64,000 nucleotides of DNA from the NCBI RefSeq assembly GCF_947507565.1, contig NC_089176.1, forward strand, positions 3,100,001-3,164,000, given 5' to 3'. The position numbers and the translations under genes were made by a program. Positions within the stretch are counted from its first letter, which is position 1. Every line of letters starts with the position of its first letter. The notes under the pieces are model-generated. The model had not been told where the DNA came from. It ran no database searches and saw only the letters and a list, made by a program, of their open reading frames with translations. This stretch comes from Oscarella lobularis. Lineage: Eukaryota; Porifera; Homoscleromorpha; Homosclerophorida; Oscarellidae. Of the stretch, positions 12,401 to 25,225 are shown in pieces.

Positions 12401-14498
12401 CTAAAACGATTCTTAGGTACGAGCAAACAGTGACATTGGCCCCGGTTCACCGGCTTCAGTAACGTTTCGTAAGAGAACGATAGAAAAATAAATTAGAAAA
12501 TTCAATTTCTTTCAAAAAAAGACTCGCCTCTTCCGTCCGACTCGTCAAATCTGATCATCATCGCCTACGTCGCGACGCCGCTCGTCGTCTTCACAATCGT
12601 CGTCATCGTCGTCGGCGTTCTCCTATTTCGACGCTGGAAATCGCGCAAACTCAAGGTGCCCGTTGTCTCCGACTCGGAGGAGATGAACTACAATCCCATG
12701 TATCGCGAATCGGTCATGCGCGGCAGCGACGCCGGCCCGCCGCTTCTTCCCGACGAATGGGAAGTGGCGCCGTCGCGCATCGAGATCGTCGCCGTTCTCG
12801 GCGAGGGCTATTTCGGTCGCGTGATGAAGGGCGAAATAGCCGGCCAATTCGGTCCGACCGAACGGCACGCGTCGGTCGTGCGCGCGCTCAGCGTCAAGGG
12901 ACGCATGCAATACAAGCGCGGCACGTCGCCCGACGATCGTCAACTCGTCACGCCCGTCGCCGTCAAGATGCTGAAGGAGAACGCGACGACCGACGAACGA
13001 CGCGATTTGCTCGGCGAAATACGACAGATGAAGCGAATTGGATTTCATTCGCACATTGTCAGCATGCTGGGATGCTGCACGATCAACGAGCCCATTTGTC
13101 TCGTCGTCGAGTACGTTCCGTACGGCGATCTGTTGAGCTTTCTGCGAAAGAATCGTCAATTGACGCTCGATCACTTGAGACGACTCGAAAAGTCGATGGC
13201 GAGCGGAAGTGCGCCCGTCACCGCTACGCTGCCGGACGGCTACACGTCGATGGATCGATCTCACGTGAGAGAGTGACACCGATGAGTCCGTATCTCGAAT
13301 ATTTCTTTTTTTTTTCTAGAAATTCTCTTTGTCGTCGTCTTCTGGTCCCGGTGCTACAGGACCGCTCGTTGGCAGCACGGACTACGCCGACTATCGCGAT
13401 CCGACCGAGATGCCGTCGGTGATACCGCGTTTTCACGACAATGGAATGCCGTGCGTCATCTTCACTTCGAATATACTGTTGAATTTTGGCTTGCAAATTG
13501 CTCTTGGAATGGTAAAAGACGCGAGGGTTGATGCCGTAGCACTGGACAGCCCTTTCTATTCTTCTAGGAGTACTTGAGTGCAAAGTCTCTGGTTCATCGC
13601 GATCTCGCCTGTCGTAACGTCTTGGTCGACGACAACAATATTCTGAAGATATCCGATTTCGGTCTGACGAGAGCCTTGTACAAAGATGCTGCCTACGTGA
13701 AGAAGACGAAGGGAAAATTGCCCATCAAGTGGATGTCGATCGAGGCGATTTTCGATCGAGTTTTTACCACGAAAAGCGACGTGTATGAGATTGGTCTGCG
13801 CTTGTTGAACATTTTTTTAAATCTATTATTTTAGGTGGTCTTTTGGCGTCGTCCTTTGGGAAATATGTACGATGGGAGGATTTCCGTATCCGACGATTAC
13901 GAACGATCGTCTGCTGCCGAAATTGCGCGACGGATACCGAATGGAGAAACCCGAAAATTGTTCTAGAGAACTGTAGGATGAAATTATTTCGATCGTTTAT
14001 CTGCATCTTTATCTTTTTCCTAGTTATGACGTCATGTTGGAGTGTTGGCACGCCGTTCCCGAGGAGCGACCCTCCTTTGTCGAACTCGTTCACGTCTTTC
14101 GCAAGATGCTCGAATCGCAGCGTCCCGAACAGTACGTCGAGACGCGCATCAACGAGGACAAGGAGTACTACGTCTTGCCAATGGACCAGCTACTTGGCAT
14201 CAAGAAAGACGGCGACGGCGATACTGCAGGCGGCGTGACGGTAAGAGAAGTGGCGACGACCGGTGGCGACGACGGCGGGGACGACGACGTCGTCGACGAC
14301 GACGACGACGATCCGGTTCTGACGCACGAAGAAATACTGAGTCGAACGAAAGAGCGATTTCGCGCCGAGAGGAGGCGGCAGATGGAAATGGATGCGATTC
14401 AGGAGAACGGGAATGGTGTTGTAGGCGGGCTCGAGGTGGAGTTGCCCGACGAAAATCCTCGCGTCAAACGAGAAATGAGCGTTGAGACGGCTGTGTGA
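9411..14498 (+). CDS. Receptor tyrosine kinase RTK-A: Cys-rich N-terminus, FN3 repeats, TM, tyrosine kinase
   Basis: Single-pass cell-surface kinase. First exon 9411-9611 holds a signal peptide and the motif [13 protein letters not shown]. Small exons follow (9836-9880, 10121-about 10192, 10256-10323) with paired cysteines, including [10 protein letters not shown]. Then come fibronectin-III-like exons from 10435 to about 12468, for example [15 protein letters not shown] and KVKWSAPAQ. The exon 12522-13264 has a transmembrane helix ([20 protein letters not shown]), the glycine loop GEGYFGRV and VAVKML. Between those two kinase strands lies an insert of about 40 residues. Later exons (13320-13511, 13568-13782, 13835-13972, 14024-14498) carry [17 protein letters not shown], the activation loop with [14 protein letters not shown], and [14 protein letters not shown]. 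The tail is very acidic (runs of D near 14275-14310). All catalytic residues are present. Family siblings: RTK-B next door and RTK-C at 36711-42862. Confidence 0.9.
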
Positions 14499-15070
14499 GT
14501 ACCGTAGGTTGATTTTTACGCGTCTGCTAGATGCAGGCGTTGTCTATTTCCCCTCTTTCCGGTTACACGTGCACATTCGAGTAGAGATGACGCTCAACAC
14601 TATACAGTAGAAAGAAAAATAACTGTTTGGTTTTGAAGAATCTATAGCATTTGATTTAACAGTAGTTATGTAGTTGGAAATGGTAGCGTTGACTGGTGCT
14701 GGCATGAAATATAGAGATTGGTGTAGGAATAAAATGCAATATCTGCATGTGGTGTAGAATTGATTAATTATCGTTAGCAAGATTAATCTGTGGTTTTGGG
14801 GTGGGGAAGCCGGAGACCCGGATTCTAACAGAAAACACGGTCGATGTTCTGACAAGAAACATTTCGCCGTCGCAGGTAAAGCTCGGACGAATTCATAAGG
14901 TCTAGCGCGTCACCGCTTCCTGCCTTCGACGTCGCGTTCGCGTTTGTCCTCCGCGCTTTTTCGAGCGTCACTCCGCGCGCGCGTATCGATCTCAGAATGT
15001 ACCGTTCTCCACTCCCTAGACGAAGAGTGGACGAATCGAGATTCGCGCGACCGACGGTAACGCTTCGAAA

Positions 15071-18000
15071 ATGCACCTCCTCTTCGACACGGAATCGTCT
15101 CGTCGTCGTCTTCGTCGTCGCTTCGTTAGCCAGTCGAACAACACACTCGCCGTCGCTCTCGTCGTTCTATTAATCGCTTTGCGGCAAACTGTCGCCGTCG
15201 AGAGACACGAACTCCAGGCGCGCTGCGCGGCACGCTGCCTCGTCTACACGCCCGATGTAAGGAAGAAGTAGAGAGAGGGTGGGGCGACAGCATTAGGGGA
15301 GATCGTACACTTCTTTTACATTCATGTTTATGTACATCTAACATGTCATCTGACCGTCCCGCATGCATTATTTTTTGATTATACTGATCCTTATACATTG
15401 TAGAATCGCTTTGGAACGTACGGTCCTGGATCCAATTTCAATGCGGTGAGGGACGACATGCGAGGTCAAAGTCTCTACGTAATCGCGTGTATATTTAGTG
15501 TATTTTTCCCTGTCGCGGTCTTCCACTGAAGACCCAATGCCAGCAGATTTGCGTAAGTCCGCCGTCTCACAAGAGGCAATCACCTTTTTATCGCAGCCAG
15601 CTGCGATAAGTGTTCTAATTAATTAATTAATGAGATACCTATTTGACCTCATCCCCCGGCTACAATCGAAAAATGCATTATGACTACAGTACTCGCTAGA
15701 TCGATCAGCAACTTGAAGCCAACTGTTCGTCCACGTGCCTCTTTCTTGACCGAATCCGATCTCAAGGTACAGTAGAGAGATCTTGACGGAATCGAAAGAC
15801 CTAGGCGATTTTTTCCTCCCAGGCGACTCGGTCGCGACGCCGATCGAGCGACTTCCAGCGAAAATCGACGTCGCGCCGTCGTTCGACAACGGCACTCTCT
15901 GCCTTTCGTGGAGCATCAATCGAACGGCGCTCTACGCGAGCGACGTCTACGCGATACACGGCATTTCGTTCGTCGTCCAATTTGTCGCCGTCGCGCGCGC
16001 TCAGGCGACCAACGCGACGTTCGTCGAAGCGTTGACGTGGACCACGCTACTACCCGTAGGGGGGGGGGGGGGGGGGGGGCAAAATATGCCTCGCGGCCAA
16101 ATGAAATCCATGAAATTATGTATCGTAGACGTTCTATACCGATGAAAGTGTGACGAACATCGTTTCGACGCCCGATCCGTCGCGTCTTTATCTCTTTCGC
16201 GTCGGCGTTTACAATGAGTTCGGCACTCGCGGCTTCAGCGACGCGTGGAGCGCGCCGCTCGATCTCAGTCTCTACTATGGCGGAGATCGGGATTCTGAAG
16301 ACGAGCCTACTAGTAGTAGTCTCGATTGCTCCGGGACGTACGGACAGTACCCCAAGATGCCGACGAACTTGACTCGAGTGGGCGAAATGAAAATAGAAGC
16401 TAATGGCAGTGTCGCCGTCAACGTGTCGTGGAATCCGCCACGTGAGCGAGAGAAGGAGATTTTGACTGCGAATGCAGTTTTTTTTGTTGTCTCGACTAGT
16501 TTCCGGGATCGAGCCCAGTTGCTACGAGATCGCCTTCAAGTCCAATAAAGCGACCGCGTCGTGCCGCTCCATTGGAGGGAAATACGTCGTGCCGGCTGTA
16601 AGGTCGTCTTCGATTTCGGCGTGACTCGCGCGCACTCTCTCTGTCTCTTTTCCTTCAGTCGCGGAGACGGTATGAACTGGAAGGCTTGCAGCTTGGATGC
16701 GAATACGCCGTTTGGGTGGGATATTTGATTAATTAATTTTTCTATTTGCACGCAACTCGACGACGCTATCTAGGTCATGTCATTGCCTGGTGGTATCAAT
16801 GAAACGACGGCGCCTTTGATAGTTGATATTCCGGGTAAAAGCTGTCTTTTTTTTGGTCTCCTACTTTTGAGTAATTCGTTTTCTAGGGCATTCCTGCGTA
16901 GTTCAACAAAGTGAGCAGATCGATCTGACTACACTTTTAAAAGAATCATAAGATTTTTCTTTAGATGACAAACGGTTTTCGCCCCGAAATGTCACCGTGG
17001 TGTCATACGCTCTCGACGTAGCAAAAGCTCATTTTGTTGTCAACGTCAGCTGGCTTTGTCCCGTCAACTGTGAACTCATTTCTGGATATGAGCTTACGTT
17101 CGATCACACCGGAGATGGTGGAACAAGCGGGCCTCATGACCATGACATTTCTGTCAACCAGGTTCATTGGGCAGGGGCAGTGGTCGCGTTTATTTGATTG
17201 GTATACACTGTATAATTAGAGCGACGGTGATAACGGATATTTTTCTGTACCTGTTCGCACCTTGGAGCCAAATACTTATCGTTTTACGGTGAATAAGCAA
17301 GCAAGGCTTTTATGACCAATCGATTAGTAGACCTGTACGTATTCGTAGGTGAAAGCTAAGATTAAGACAACGATAGAATGTTGGTCGCTAGAGACGAAGG
17401 CAGACAACTCGCCAGTCTTTCTTCCACGTGCGTTTGAGTGTAAATACGAAACAAAGAGTCTATTTTCTTTTAGCAATTTGGGCAGTGATTTTGAGAATCG
17501 ACACGGTGGCGATTGGAAAAGACGTCCACGTTGCGTGGCACGTCTCCAAGAGCCACATCAAAGTGACGAGCTATCGACTTCTCTGGGGCGTCAATGCGAT
17601 GAACAGGACGTCGAATAGCACGCTTCTTTTACCGGTAATATCGCGCGGAAACGAGGAGAGAAACGCAGTCGTTACGGATTCATTATCGTTAGACGATCAC
17701 CAGCTACGTTCTGACTGGCCTCGTGCCGGACACCGAGTACTACGTCAAGGTGAAGCCCAACGGTTTGGGCAAAGAGCTGGGGACGGTTTTCACATGTCAG
17801 TATCTCAGCATTAAGCTCTTTTATTTATTTATTTATTTATTTATTTATTTTTCTTCTTTTACAGCTCCGTCGGATTCGCCGACGGTTGACACTCGCGGTG
17901 CGGGAACGTCAGTGTTGATTTTTGCCACGGTTCTTCCCATTGTCCTTGTCCTGGTCATCATCGTCGTTCTCTTCTTCTTTCTCTACTTTTGTCGAGAACG

Positions 18001-19584
18001 ATTTGAGAGGAAATCTCGGCTCTCCATCACATCGTCAATGGGCCTCACGTCCGCCGCCGCCGCCACCGAACTGTTCTTTCGTCGCGACTCCGGTCCGCTT
18101 TGGATTAACCCCGAGCCGTCCGACGACTGGGAAATCGATCCCAAGTTTCTGAGACTGAACAAAATTCTTCAAGAGGGCGAGCACGGAATCGTTCTTAAAG
18201 GCCAATTGACGACGCGCAGACTGTCGGTGAGGCTGACGAAACGACAGGGTTCAATACTAAGAGACGTAACGGTCGCCTGCAAAATACCTAAAGGTAAGAG
18301 AATCGATGGTTTAGTGCAAAGCCTGAGGCCCCTGATTTGCCTGCAGTTAATGGACCTCGCGAACAGAGGGATTTTCTCGAGGAAATCAAACTGATGAAAG
18401 CCGTTGGGCAAAATACGCACATTGTTAGCTTGGTGGGCTGCTTAACGCAACGTGCGCCGCTCTGTCTCATCGTCGAATACTGTCCCGGCGGCGATCTTCT
18501 CACCTTTCTAAGACGATCTCGTTCGACGGTGACAATACATATGCATTAGATTTTCACTCTTTGATTGATTTGATGATTCTAGCTTCTTGATAATCGGCGA
18601 AAGTCGAAGGCGCAGATTCTAGATTGTGACGACAACCCCGACGGTTCGTCGTCTCCCGTCAAATCGTCCGACTTTCTCTCGTTCGCCTGGCAAATTTCTT
18701 CGGGCATGGTACAAACATTGATACAGTTCCTAAAGCAACGCATTCCTTATATATATATTTTAAAGAATTATCTGTCCGGAAAAGGCGTCGTTCATCGCGA
18801 TCTGGCGTGCCGTAACGTTCTCGTCATGAGCGATCACCTGCTGAAAGTAGCCGATTTCGGCCTCGCGAGAGCCGTAAACGACGACGGCGCGTACTCGCAG
18901 CAGTCGCGACGGCGTCTTCCGCTACGTTGGATGGCTATCGAAGCGATAGAGAATCGCGTTTTTACGGAAGCAAGCGACGTGTGAGAACGCTTTCGTGGGG
19001 GAAAAATGCAGCAAACAATGAAATCTTTTTTTTTGTTTTCTCCCCAGGTGGTCGTTTGGAGTCGTCCTCTGGGAAATATGCACTCTTGGTTCGTCTGTGA
19101 CCATCGGCGTGTTTTTTCTTAAAACAGTTTTTTAGGTCGCTTTCCGTATCCGTCGATGTCTGGAGACGATTTTCTCACCTATCTTCGCCAAGGAAATCGG
19201 TTGGACAAGCCGACGAATTGCTCCAACGAGTTGTACGTATAGCGATCGTGTTCAAGGCTTCGTTAGTGAAGTGAAATCGTTTGCCGCTTCAGGTACAGCA
19301 TTATGATGGAATGCTGGCGGTCCGAACCCTATAAACGTCCGCGCTTTTCCGATCTCGTCGTCGAATTGGGTCAGATGCTGGAGGCGGAAAATCCAAATAA
19401 CTATTTCGATTTGGACGACATTTCGTATTTGTCCTCGTTGCTGGCGATGACGAATGACGATGTCAAAATGGATGAGGCTGACGGAGATCTTGGCTGTGAG
19501 TTGAGTTGTTGTACGGAGCAATGTAAACATCACCAGCACACCATTAACCGGCACGGTAACGTTATTTGCGAGACGTCTCTCTAA
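15071..19584 (+). CDS. Receptor tyrosine kinase RTK-B: paralogue of RTK-A and RTK-C
   Basis: About 22 exons. Exon 1 (15071-15256) encodes a hydrophobic leader and the motif [17 protein letters not shown], shared residue for residue with RTK-C. Tiny exons follow (15404-15445, 15532-15552, 15700-15766) giving CQQIC and CSSTCLFLDRIRS. Fibronectin-III-like exons run from 15823 to about 17795 (FRVGVYNEFGTRGFS; VNVSWNPP). The exon 17865-18293 carries the transmembrane helix (VLIFATVLPIVLVLVIIVV) and the start of the kinase. The glycine loop reads LQEGEHGIV, so the first glycine of GxGxxG is glutamine. Catalytic parts are otherwise intact: [21 protein letters not shown] (exon 18766-18980), [30 protein letters not shown] (exon 19048-19088), and a final exon 19293-19584. 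It lies about 570 bases downstream of RTK-A in the same orientation, as a tandem duplicate would. Confidence 0.9.
16059..16079 (+). repeat. Poly-G tract (21 G) in an RTK-B intron
   Basis: Twenty-one consecutive G immediately after the splice donor of the RTK-B intron 16056-16128. Two other G/C homopolymers occur in this window, also in introns. Confidence 0.95.
17818..17852 (+). repeat. (TTTA)n microsatellite in an RTK-B intron
   Basis: About eight tandem TTTA units in the intron just before the transmembrane exon of RTK-B; it merges into the pyrimidine-rich acceptor. Confidence 0.9.
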
Positions 19585-19845
19585 TTAACTATAGCACAGG
19601 AAACCTAAAAATTGGAGTCAAGTACTTTATTATTTATGAGGCGTATATTTGATGTTTAGCTAAGTTTCTTGCTTTTGAGTAGTTTTAGAAAAATAGGCCT
19701 ATGTTGGAGGGAACGTGAAGAGGGTTTTGCTTTGCTTTGCTTTATCGAACATCTTTCTTATGACTTGGAATTAATTTTCTGTTTCAGCATCAAATTTCAT
19801 CTGATGGTTGGTTGATATCAAAATTTCCTTTCTGCTCACACTAAA

Positions 19846-22800
19846 CTATGTCATTTCGCAAGGTTCTACCGTTCACTCGCCTGCACGCGTACCTGAATGA
19901 CTCTCTGTTCAGGCCTGGGAAAAATTAGAAGCCGATTCCGAGTCCTTGCTGTCGTCGAAAAGGCCAAAATCGAAGCGCGACAGAAAACTACTAACACGTC
20001 GTTCCCCCGTGAGAAAGATTAGTTCAAACTTTGGCTAACGCTACGAATGGCCGCTAGGTTAGCTCCGAATGGAACCCCATCGAACGATTCTCATCGGACG
20101 AAGAAGGAGTGCCGAGAAATCGCGCCGCTAAAGTAAGAAGTTCGACCTGTGACTGACTGCAGCTATTTGTTTGTTTGTTCCCTCTCAGTTGCCCAAAAGA
20201 AGACGGCTCTTCGATTCTGACAGCTTCCGGGATTTCGATGAAATCAAACGCGAAAAAAATGTTCGAGAAGACGACATAGAATGGGAAGTCAGCGATGTTG
20301 ATGTCGAATCGAGCCAAGTGGAAGAAAAATGCGTTGACATGGCAACCGAAGAAGAGAACGTAATAGAAGACTTTGAGAAATCATCGCCTGAAGAAGTATC
20401 AGAGTGTCGTGGGAGAGAACACTAGAAATAGTGAAGGGAGATTTTAGGAGGTGCAAACAGTCGATTTGAAACGTGATCCAGAAAAGGAAGTCTTGTCCGA
20501 GGAAGACGTCGAAGTAGAGCTTTGTTCCTCGCGTTCGTTGATGGTCACCCCAGCGACTGATAAACAGATTTCTCACGTGAAACAAAAGACGACGAGAGTG
20601 GCAAAGACTCCAATCGATTCCGCTAAAAAGAAAAGAAAATTTAGACACCTGAAGTAGATTAGACAATCTTTTTTTCATGCTGCTTGTACGGTTTTTTAGG
20701 ACAGGTTTGGCTGAGCGACTTGAACGCTTGGTGAGCAGAGAAAAATCGGACGTTGCCTTCTGGCGTCACAAGTCACGCAAAAGTACATTGGAAGAATTTT
20801 TATGATCTCTTTACGCATTGCCTTAGATGAAGACGAGAGCGTGATTCTGGAAGTCGACAGTCTCCACAGAGAAGCGGGCTTGCTGGTAACCCAATGTCGT
20901 CAAATCAGCGGAAAACCATTAGCAGATGGGAAAGGAAGCGAAGACAGTCGTCTGCTGAACATAATTCTAACCTTACCAATCCAAAAACATCTCAAATTAA
21001 TGAAGGGATCCCAGTTCAAAATGTATCCACCGTGGTAAGCAAATGATCCTTATAGAATTCCTTCGAGATTTTGCTTGCTTTTTAGGCAAGAGTTGTTTGT
21101 TCCTGAACCGGTTATCTTCTGCGTCTACTATTGCTGTACCCTGCCCAATCAGCCGTCTCCTAAATTGCTAGCGTCTCCGAAAAAGACTGGTGAGCTGAGC
21201 TGTATGAGCTGCCTGCTTAGGTAGTTTACCTTCTTTCTGCTACAGTGCAATTAGTTTCTCCAATCAAATATAGCCACCGTGTTGCTGGGTTGGACGACCG
21301 TGCTGACGGAAAGAGAGCGCGAGAGACTGCGTCTAAAAGCGATCACAGTTTGGTATCGGTTGACGAAAGTGTGGCAATTCACGGCGCTCTTTCCGACACG
21401 ATACTGATCCACGGAACGGTGCAAAGACTCTACAGAAAATCGGCACCCGTTCCTACTGCATATCCTCTTTCGAAGTAAGCAGGTCACGTCACCTTGATAG
21501 TCGATCTCCAGGTTTGATTCTCAAAGATCCGTAATGGAATGTGTATTGGAAGAGAACAGGACGACAAGTACACACAGGTATTGAATGACTACCACGCTGG
21601 TGTCTAGTGTACTCATCCTCTCGGCTTGTTTCAGGTGTTCGCTTCTCGTTCAGGACTGCAAACAGCTGTGCTGTGAAATTCTTCTTCCAGAGCACGTAGA
21701 CGAAACGTGAGCTCAAGACAACCGCTTATAAAACGCGTCTTCACACGCGCTTTCAGGCAATTGTGCTCTGGAAAACCTTACCTGTTCTCCAATCTCTGCC
21801 CTGTTGAACGAATGAGCCTGTTTAGGTACATTCTCTTTTTTTGTGTGCGTCTTCTTAGCAGTTTTTCTCTTTGTAGACACCCGCTTGTCAAATCTCTCGT
21901 TGATTCATTGCAACAGGGCACTTATTCGCCCCAAAAGTATTTCTACGTGCTCACGTGGCCGTCGGGAGAATCCATGTCTGTGGAACCGTGCAACAGTGAA
22001 GGCACTGACACGGCTAAACGGAGGCCTCAGTGACTTGGTAATTATTGACTGGCGTGCATTTAGAATCTCCTCTGTGCAAAAATCTTCCCTCTTACTGCGA
22101 TCACGTTCTGTTGGATCGCGATTTCTTGGTATGACACTGGGAGAGAAAAGGGACCACTAATGTACAGTAGCTCTTCTTGAAGGAGAGAGGCAGTCCTGTG
22201 GGACATCGCATCAGTATTGCAACTGCGCAGATAATTTTCCACACCGAGGCAAGTTTCATTATAGGCTGCTGGGCCTTTGCGTCGTTCACGTACTTTCTTA
22301 GGACTATTCTCACCTATGTTTACGCTTTTGTCGGTCCCACTTGGTCTGTTTCCTCAGGTGTCACAAGAGCTTTTCACGTCATAGCGCGAGGCCTATCCTT
22401 CAATCAAGCAATTTTCTGTGCGTCAAAGATTTAGTAGTTGCAGATACCAGTCAAGGTGGGGGAGGATTACAGGTACTGTATGTCACGTCGTGAACGTTTT
22501 TGTGTCTAGATAATTTGGTGTTTGTTTTGGCTGACGCTTTTACTTCCGTAGAAACGGTGGACGTAGATGAGGTAAACTGTGCATACAGTCAAGTCTCCAT
22601 CACAGTCAATCCTAATTTTTTTCAGGAAAACCGTGACTTTGAAACCCCACAGATACCCTTTTTGTCAGACTCTAGCGTCGAGAACTCTTTCGTGTCCTTA
22701 TCAGGTACTGGCTAGACGAATCGCATCTATTTGATTACTTACACTTTTAGGGAGTGTTAGTGACGTCGACACGGACTCTGCTTTTGTCTGGCCGATCTGC

Positions 22801-23356
22801 ACAAAGTGCACTGGTGATAATTTAGAAGAAATCGGACAAACCAAGTGAGGTATAAGGTACGAAAATACGTCCTGGACATTTTGCTCTGTAGTGAATTTTA
22901 CTGTACTGACTGTGAGTTGACTGGAGTGCCTGACATTGCCGTACAGCTACAAGTCTACGTGAACAGCGACAATTTTCCGCCGCATGTAAGAGTCAAGCTA
23001 CAAGTGAGACATTAAAAAGCAAGTGTCACATTCCCTTGGAGCTCGTCTTTCCTCTCTAGCTCCTGCAATCGACGATCAAACGATTGTTACCTCACACTCC
23101 TTTGACTCAAGTGGGAGAAACGTTGTCGCAGCACTCTCGTTCGTTTGAAAATTCTCTCTAGGGTGGTTGCGATGCCGAATCTGTCGTGGGTCAGCGACTT
23201 CCGTCCATGACGTGTTTCATTAGGCACATCACCCGGACTCCGCACGGTTATACGGAATGAGGCGCTTCCTCGCTTATTTTTTGGAATCGTTTTGTCTCTG
23301 AAGGACTCAAAGAATTCGTTCTCGAGGAGCTCGTGCAATGCGTTCGGTACAGATGA
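19846..23356 (+). CDS. SPIDR: SPIDR-like scaffold protein of DNA repair (candidate)
   Basis: A gene of many small exons, read roughly as starting MSFRK at 19846 and spliced to AWEKLEADSESLLSSKRP. The N-terminal half is acidic and low-complexity with basic clusters (KLPKRRRLFDSD; SAKKKRKFRHLK, nuclear-signal-like). The middle is folded: SREKSDVAFWRHKSRK, DESVILEVDSLHREAGLL, GSQFKMYPPWQELFVPEPV, IHGTVQRLYRKS and CSLLVQDCKQLCCE. Near 22798-22915 a C-x2-C pair (CTKC) and a second pair (CTDC) suggest a zinc ribbon, followed by VQLQVYVNS and VVGQRLPSMTCFIRHI. This order (disordered N-terminus, OB-like parts with YPPW, zinc ribbon, short C-terminal OB-like part) is what I recall of SPIDR, which brings recombinase to DNA damage. 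Recognition rests on short motifs, so the name is tentative. The 3' end is uncertain: stop at 23258-23260, or at 23356 if a weak intron 23248-23304 is used. Confidence 0.5.
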
Positions 23357-23917
23357 ATAGTTGGGCGTCTTTTAAGGTGAGCACACCCATTGTCTAATGT
23401 TTGTCTAGCTTCTCTATTACAGGTTGGCGCGTCACCAAACACGACAACAAATTTTCATTAAAAATGCATCGATTTTATCTACTTTCATGATCATCGGATG
23501 AAAAATCGAGGTACTGCGATGAGACGCGGTAATTAACCGGAAGAAGGTAATTAACCGGAAGAAGTGCAGACATACTAAATAACGACTCCTCTCTCTCTCA
23601 ATCTTTCTAAGACTTGAAAAACAGCATGCTCTCTCGAGAGCCTAGTACGTACTTGGCTGCAGACGGGCTTTTGGCAAATGCTTTGATCAATTCTTGAAGC
23701 CCTTGCTAACCGCAAAAGCCCGCGAGATTTTCTCTCGTGCTCGATCTCACGGCTTAGATCTAGACACCAGTTCCGTTTGGCTTGGGACCAGGGTATAGAC
23801 AGCGATTGTCTCTGCTGGTGCTTGTCTGCTTTCAGTTTCTTTTGTGGCTGCGCTGATATAAGTGCGACCTGTTATCCGTCCATTCATTATCTCGTTGAGC
23901 CTTGTTGAGTGCAACAC
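23357..23917. other. Intergenic region upstream of the first CUB gene
   Basis: No gene seen. A 12-base unit (aattaaccggaagaag-like) is repeated directly near 23530-23565, and an inverted motif gcgagattttctctcg lies near 23721. A TATA-like element precedes the next gene (listed separately). Confidence 0.5.
23855..23862 (+). promoter_or_regulatory. TATA-like element of the first CUB gene
   Basis: The sequence gatataag lies 56 bases upstream of the ATG at 23918. The spacing suits a TATA box with a short 5' leader. Inferred from position only. Confidence 0.45.
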
Positions 23918-25225
23918 ATGACGGCAAGGGTGCTTACATTCTGCATTCTACTGATCTTGATTGTGGCAATCAAATGGAGCTCAGCCTGCAAGTGCTACAG
24001 GCTCGTAGACAGGAGCAAAGACTACGACTACGAGGAATTTAGCCTTGATAACTACACAAAACGGACGCGAAAAATGAAGAAAAGGTGCGACGACGAAGAC
24101 GTCGATTGCACTTGTCTACCTGATTCTTGTCAAGTCCAAATGAAATGTTGGATGCGTATGAAAAGATTTGTGGGCCGGTGAGGCAATAAGCACTTCGTAC
24201 TTCTCTGACTGCGTTATCACTCTTTATAGAGAGATTCACTGGCGTGAGGAACTGAAGCATGATTCAATAATGGATTGTTCTTCAATGATGAATTTTGGCA
24301 CGTATGTACATTATAAATTGATGAGCTCGCTTCATAATTCGTTATTATTAGGAATCCAGCAACTGGCCACTATAGCAACAACGTGAAGTGCCGGTGGATT
24401 TTTGTGAACGAGGGCAGGAAGAAGTTTAGTCTGACATTCACAAAGTTCGACCTTGAAGAGAGCTCTGACTGTTCACATGACTACGTCCAAATTCGATATC
24501 TAAAGCCAAATTGCAAACTAATTGATGAAAAGCCATTGAAGTTCTGCGGTTCTGGTTCTAAAATTCCTAAAGATATTTTAGACAGATTTGCTGCAAAAGC
24601 AGTTGAGGTTACATTTGTGACGGACGGATCTGTCACCCGCCCTGGATTCATGGCAACATTAACACGAATAGAAAACATGCTGATGATAGGTGACGCGCGC
24701 AAACGCACGTTTCAAAGTACAGTATGTACCATTTATTTCTTTGCTCTCTTCAGTTCGATCAGACGCAGCAATGGGCATGAGTGGCGAGTTGATGTGCTCC
24801 AGCGTTACTGGTTACAGGGATGATTGTAATAACGAAAATGCCACGGACGTCTACAAACCAAAAGTGATGATAGGCAAGCTAAACGTGACCGTTTAGTCGC
24901 ATTTTTTCTCTAATGTCACTGTTTTATAGTTACTAAACGTATGGTATCTGTCAATGAAGTAAGTGCAGTCTCTGATTTTTTGAATAGTTCTAAGCTTGTC
25001 TTGCAGACTCACATGAAAATGACAGTCAACACGAAACGACTCGCGAAAGCGATGAGAATGTTCAACGAATATGAAGGAAATTGCTGCAATTTTGACATGT
25101 CTCTCATGGAGTCTATGGACAGCGTGATGGAAGGACCAACCGACTGGCCTACGCAGCCACCTGTAATACCTACCATCCCGAAGTTGCCTCCTGATGAAAT
25201 AGGACCTACGAAATCAGAAGAGTGA
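23918..25225 (+). CDS. Secreted CUB-domain protein 1 (CUB-1)
   Basis: Signal peptide at MTARVLTFCILLILIVAIKWSSAC, then an acidic/basic stretch with EEFSLDNYTKR and a Cys cluster (CTCLPDSCQVQMKC). Exons read: 23918-24177, 24230-24301, 24352-24688, an exon after the acceptor at about 24755, and one or two more ending at 25225. Exon 3 is a CUB domain: GHYSNNVKCRWIFVNEG, FTKFDLEESSDCSHDYVQIR, then AVEVTFVTDGSVTRPGFMATL. A shorter C-terminal module follows with SGELMCSSVTGYRDDC and a closing GNCCNFD motif, then a Pro-rich tail. The same order occurs in CUB-2 and CUB-3, which defines a small family. CUB domains usually bind proteins or sugars outside the cell; the ligand here is unknown. The frame 23909 start sometimes drawn here lacks an ATG; 23918 is the first ATG. 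Confidence 0.8.
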
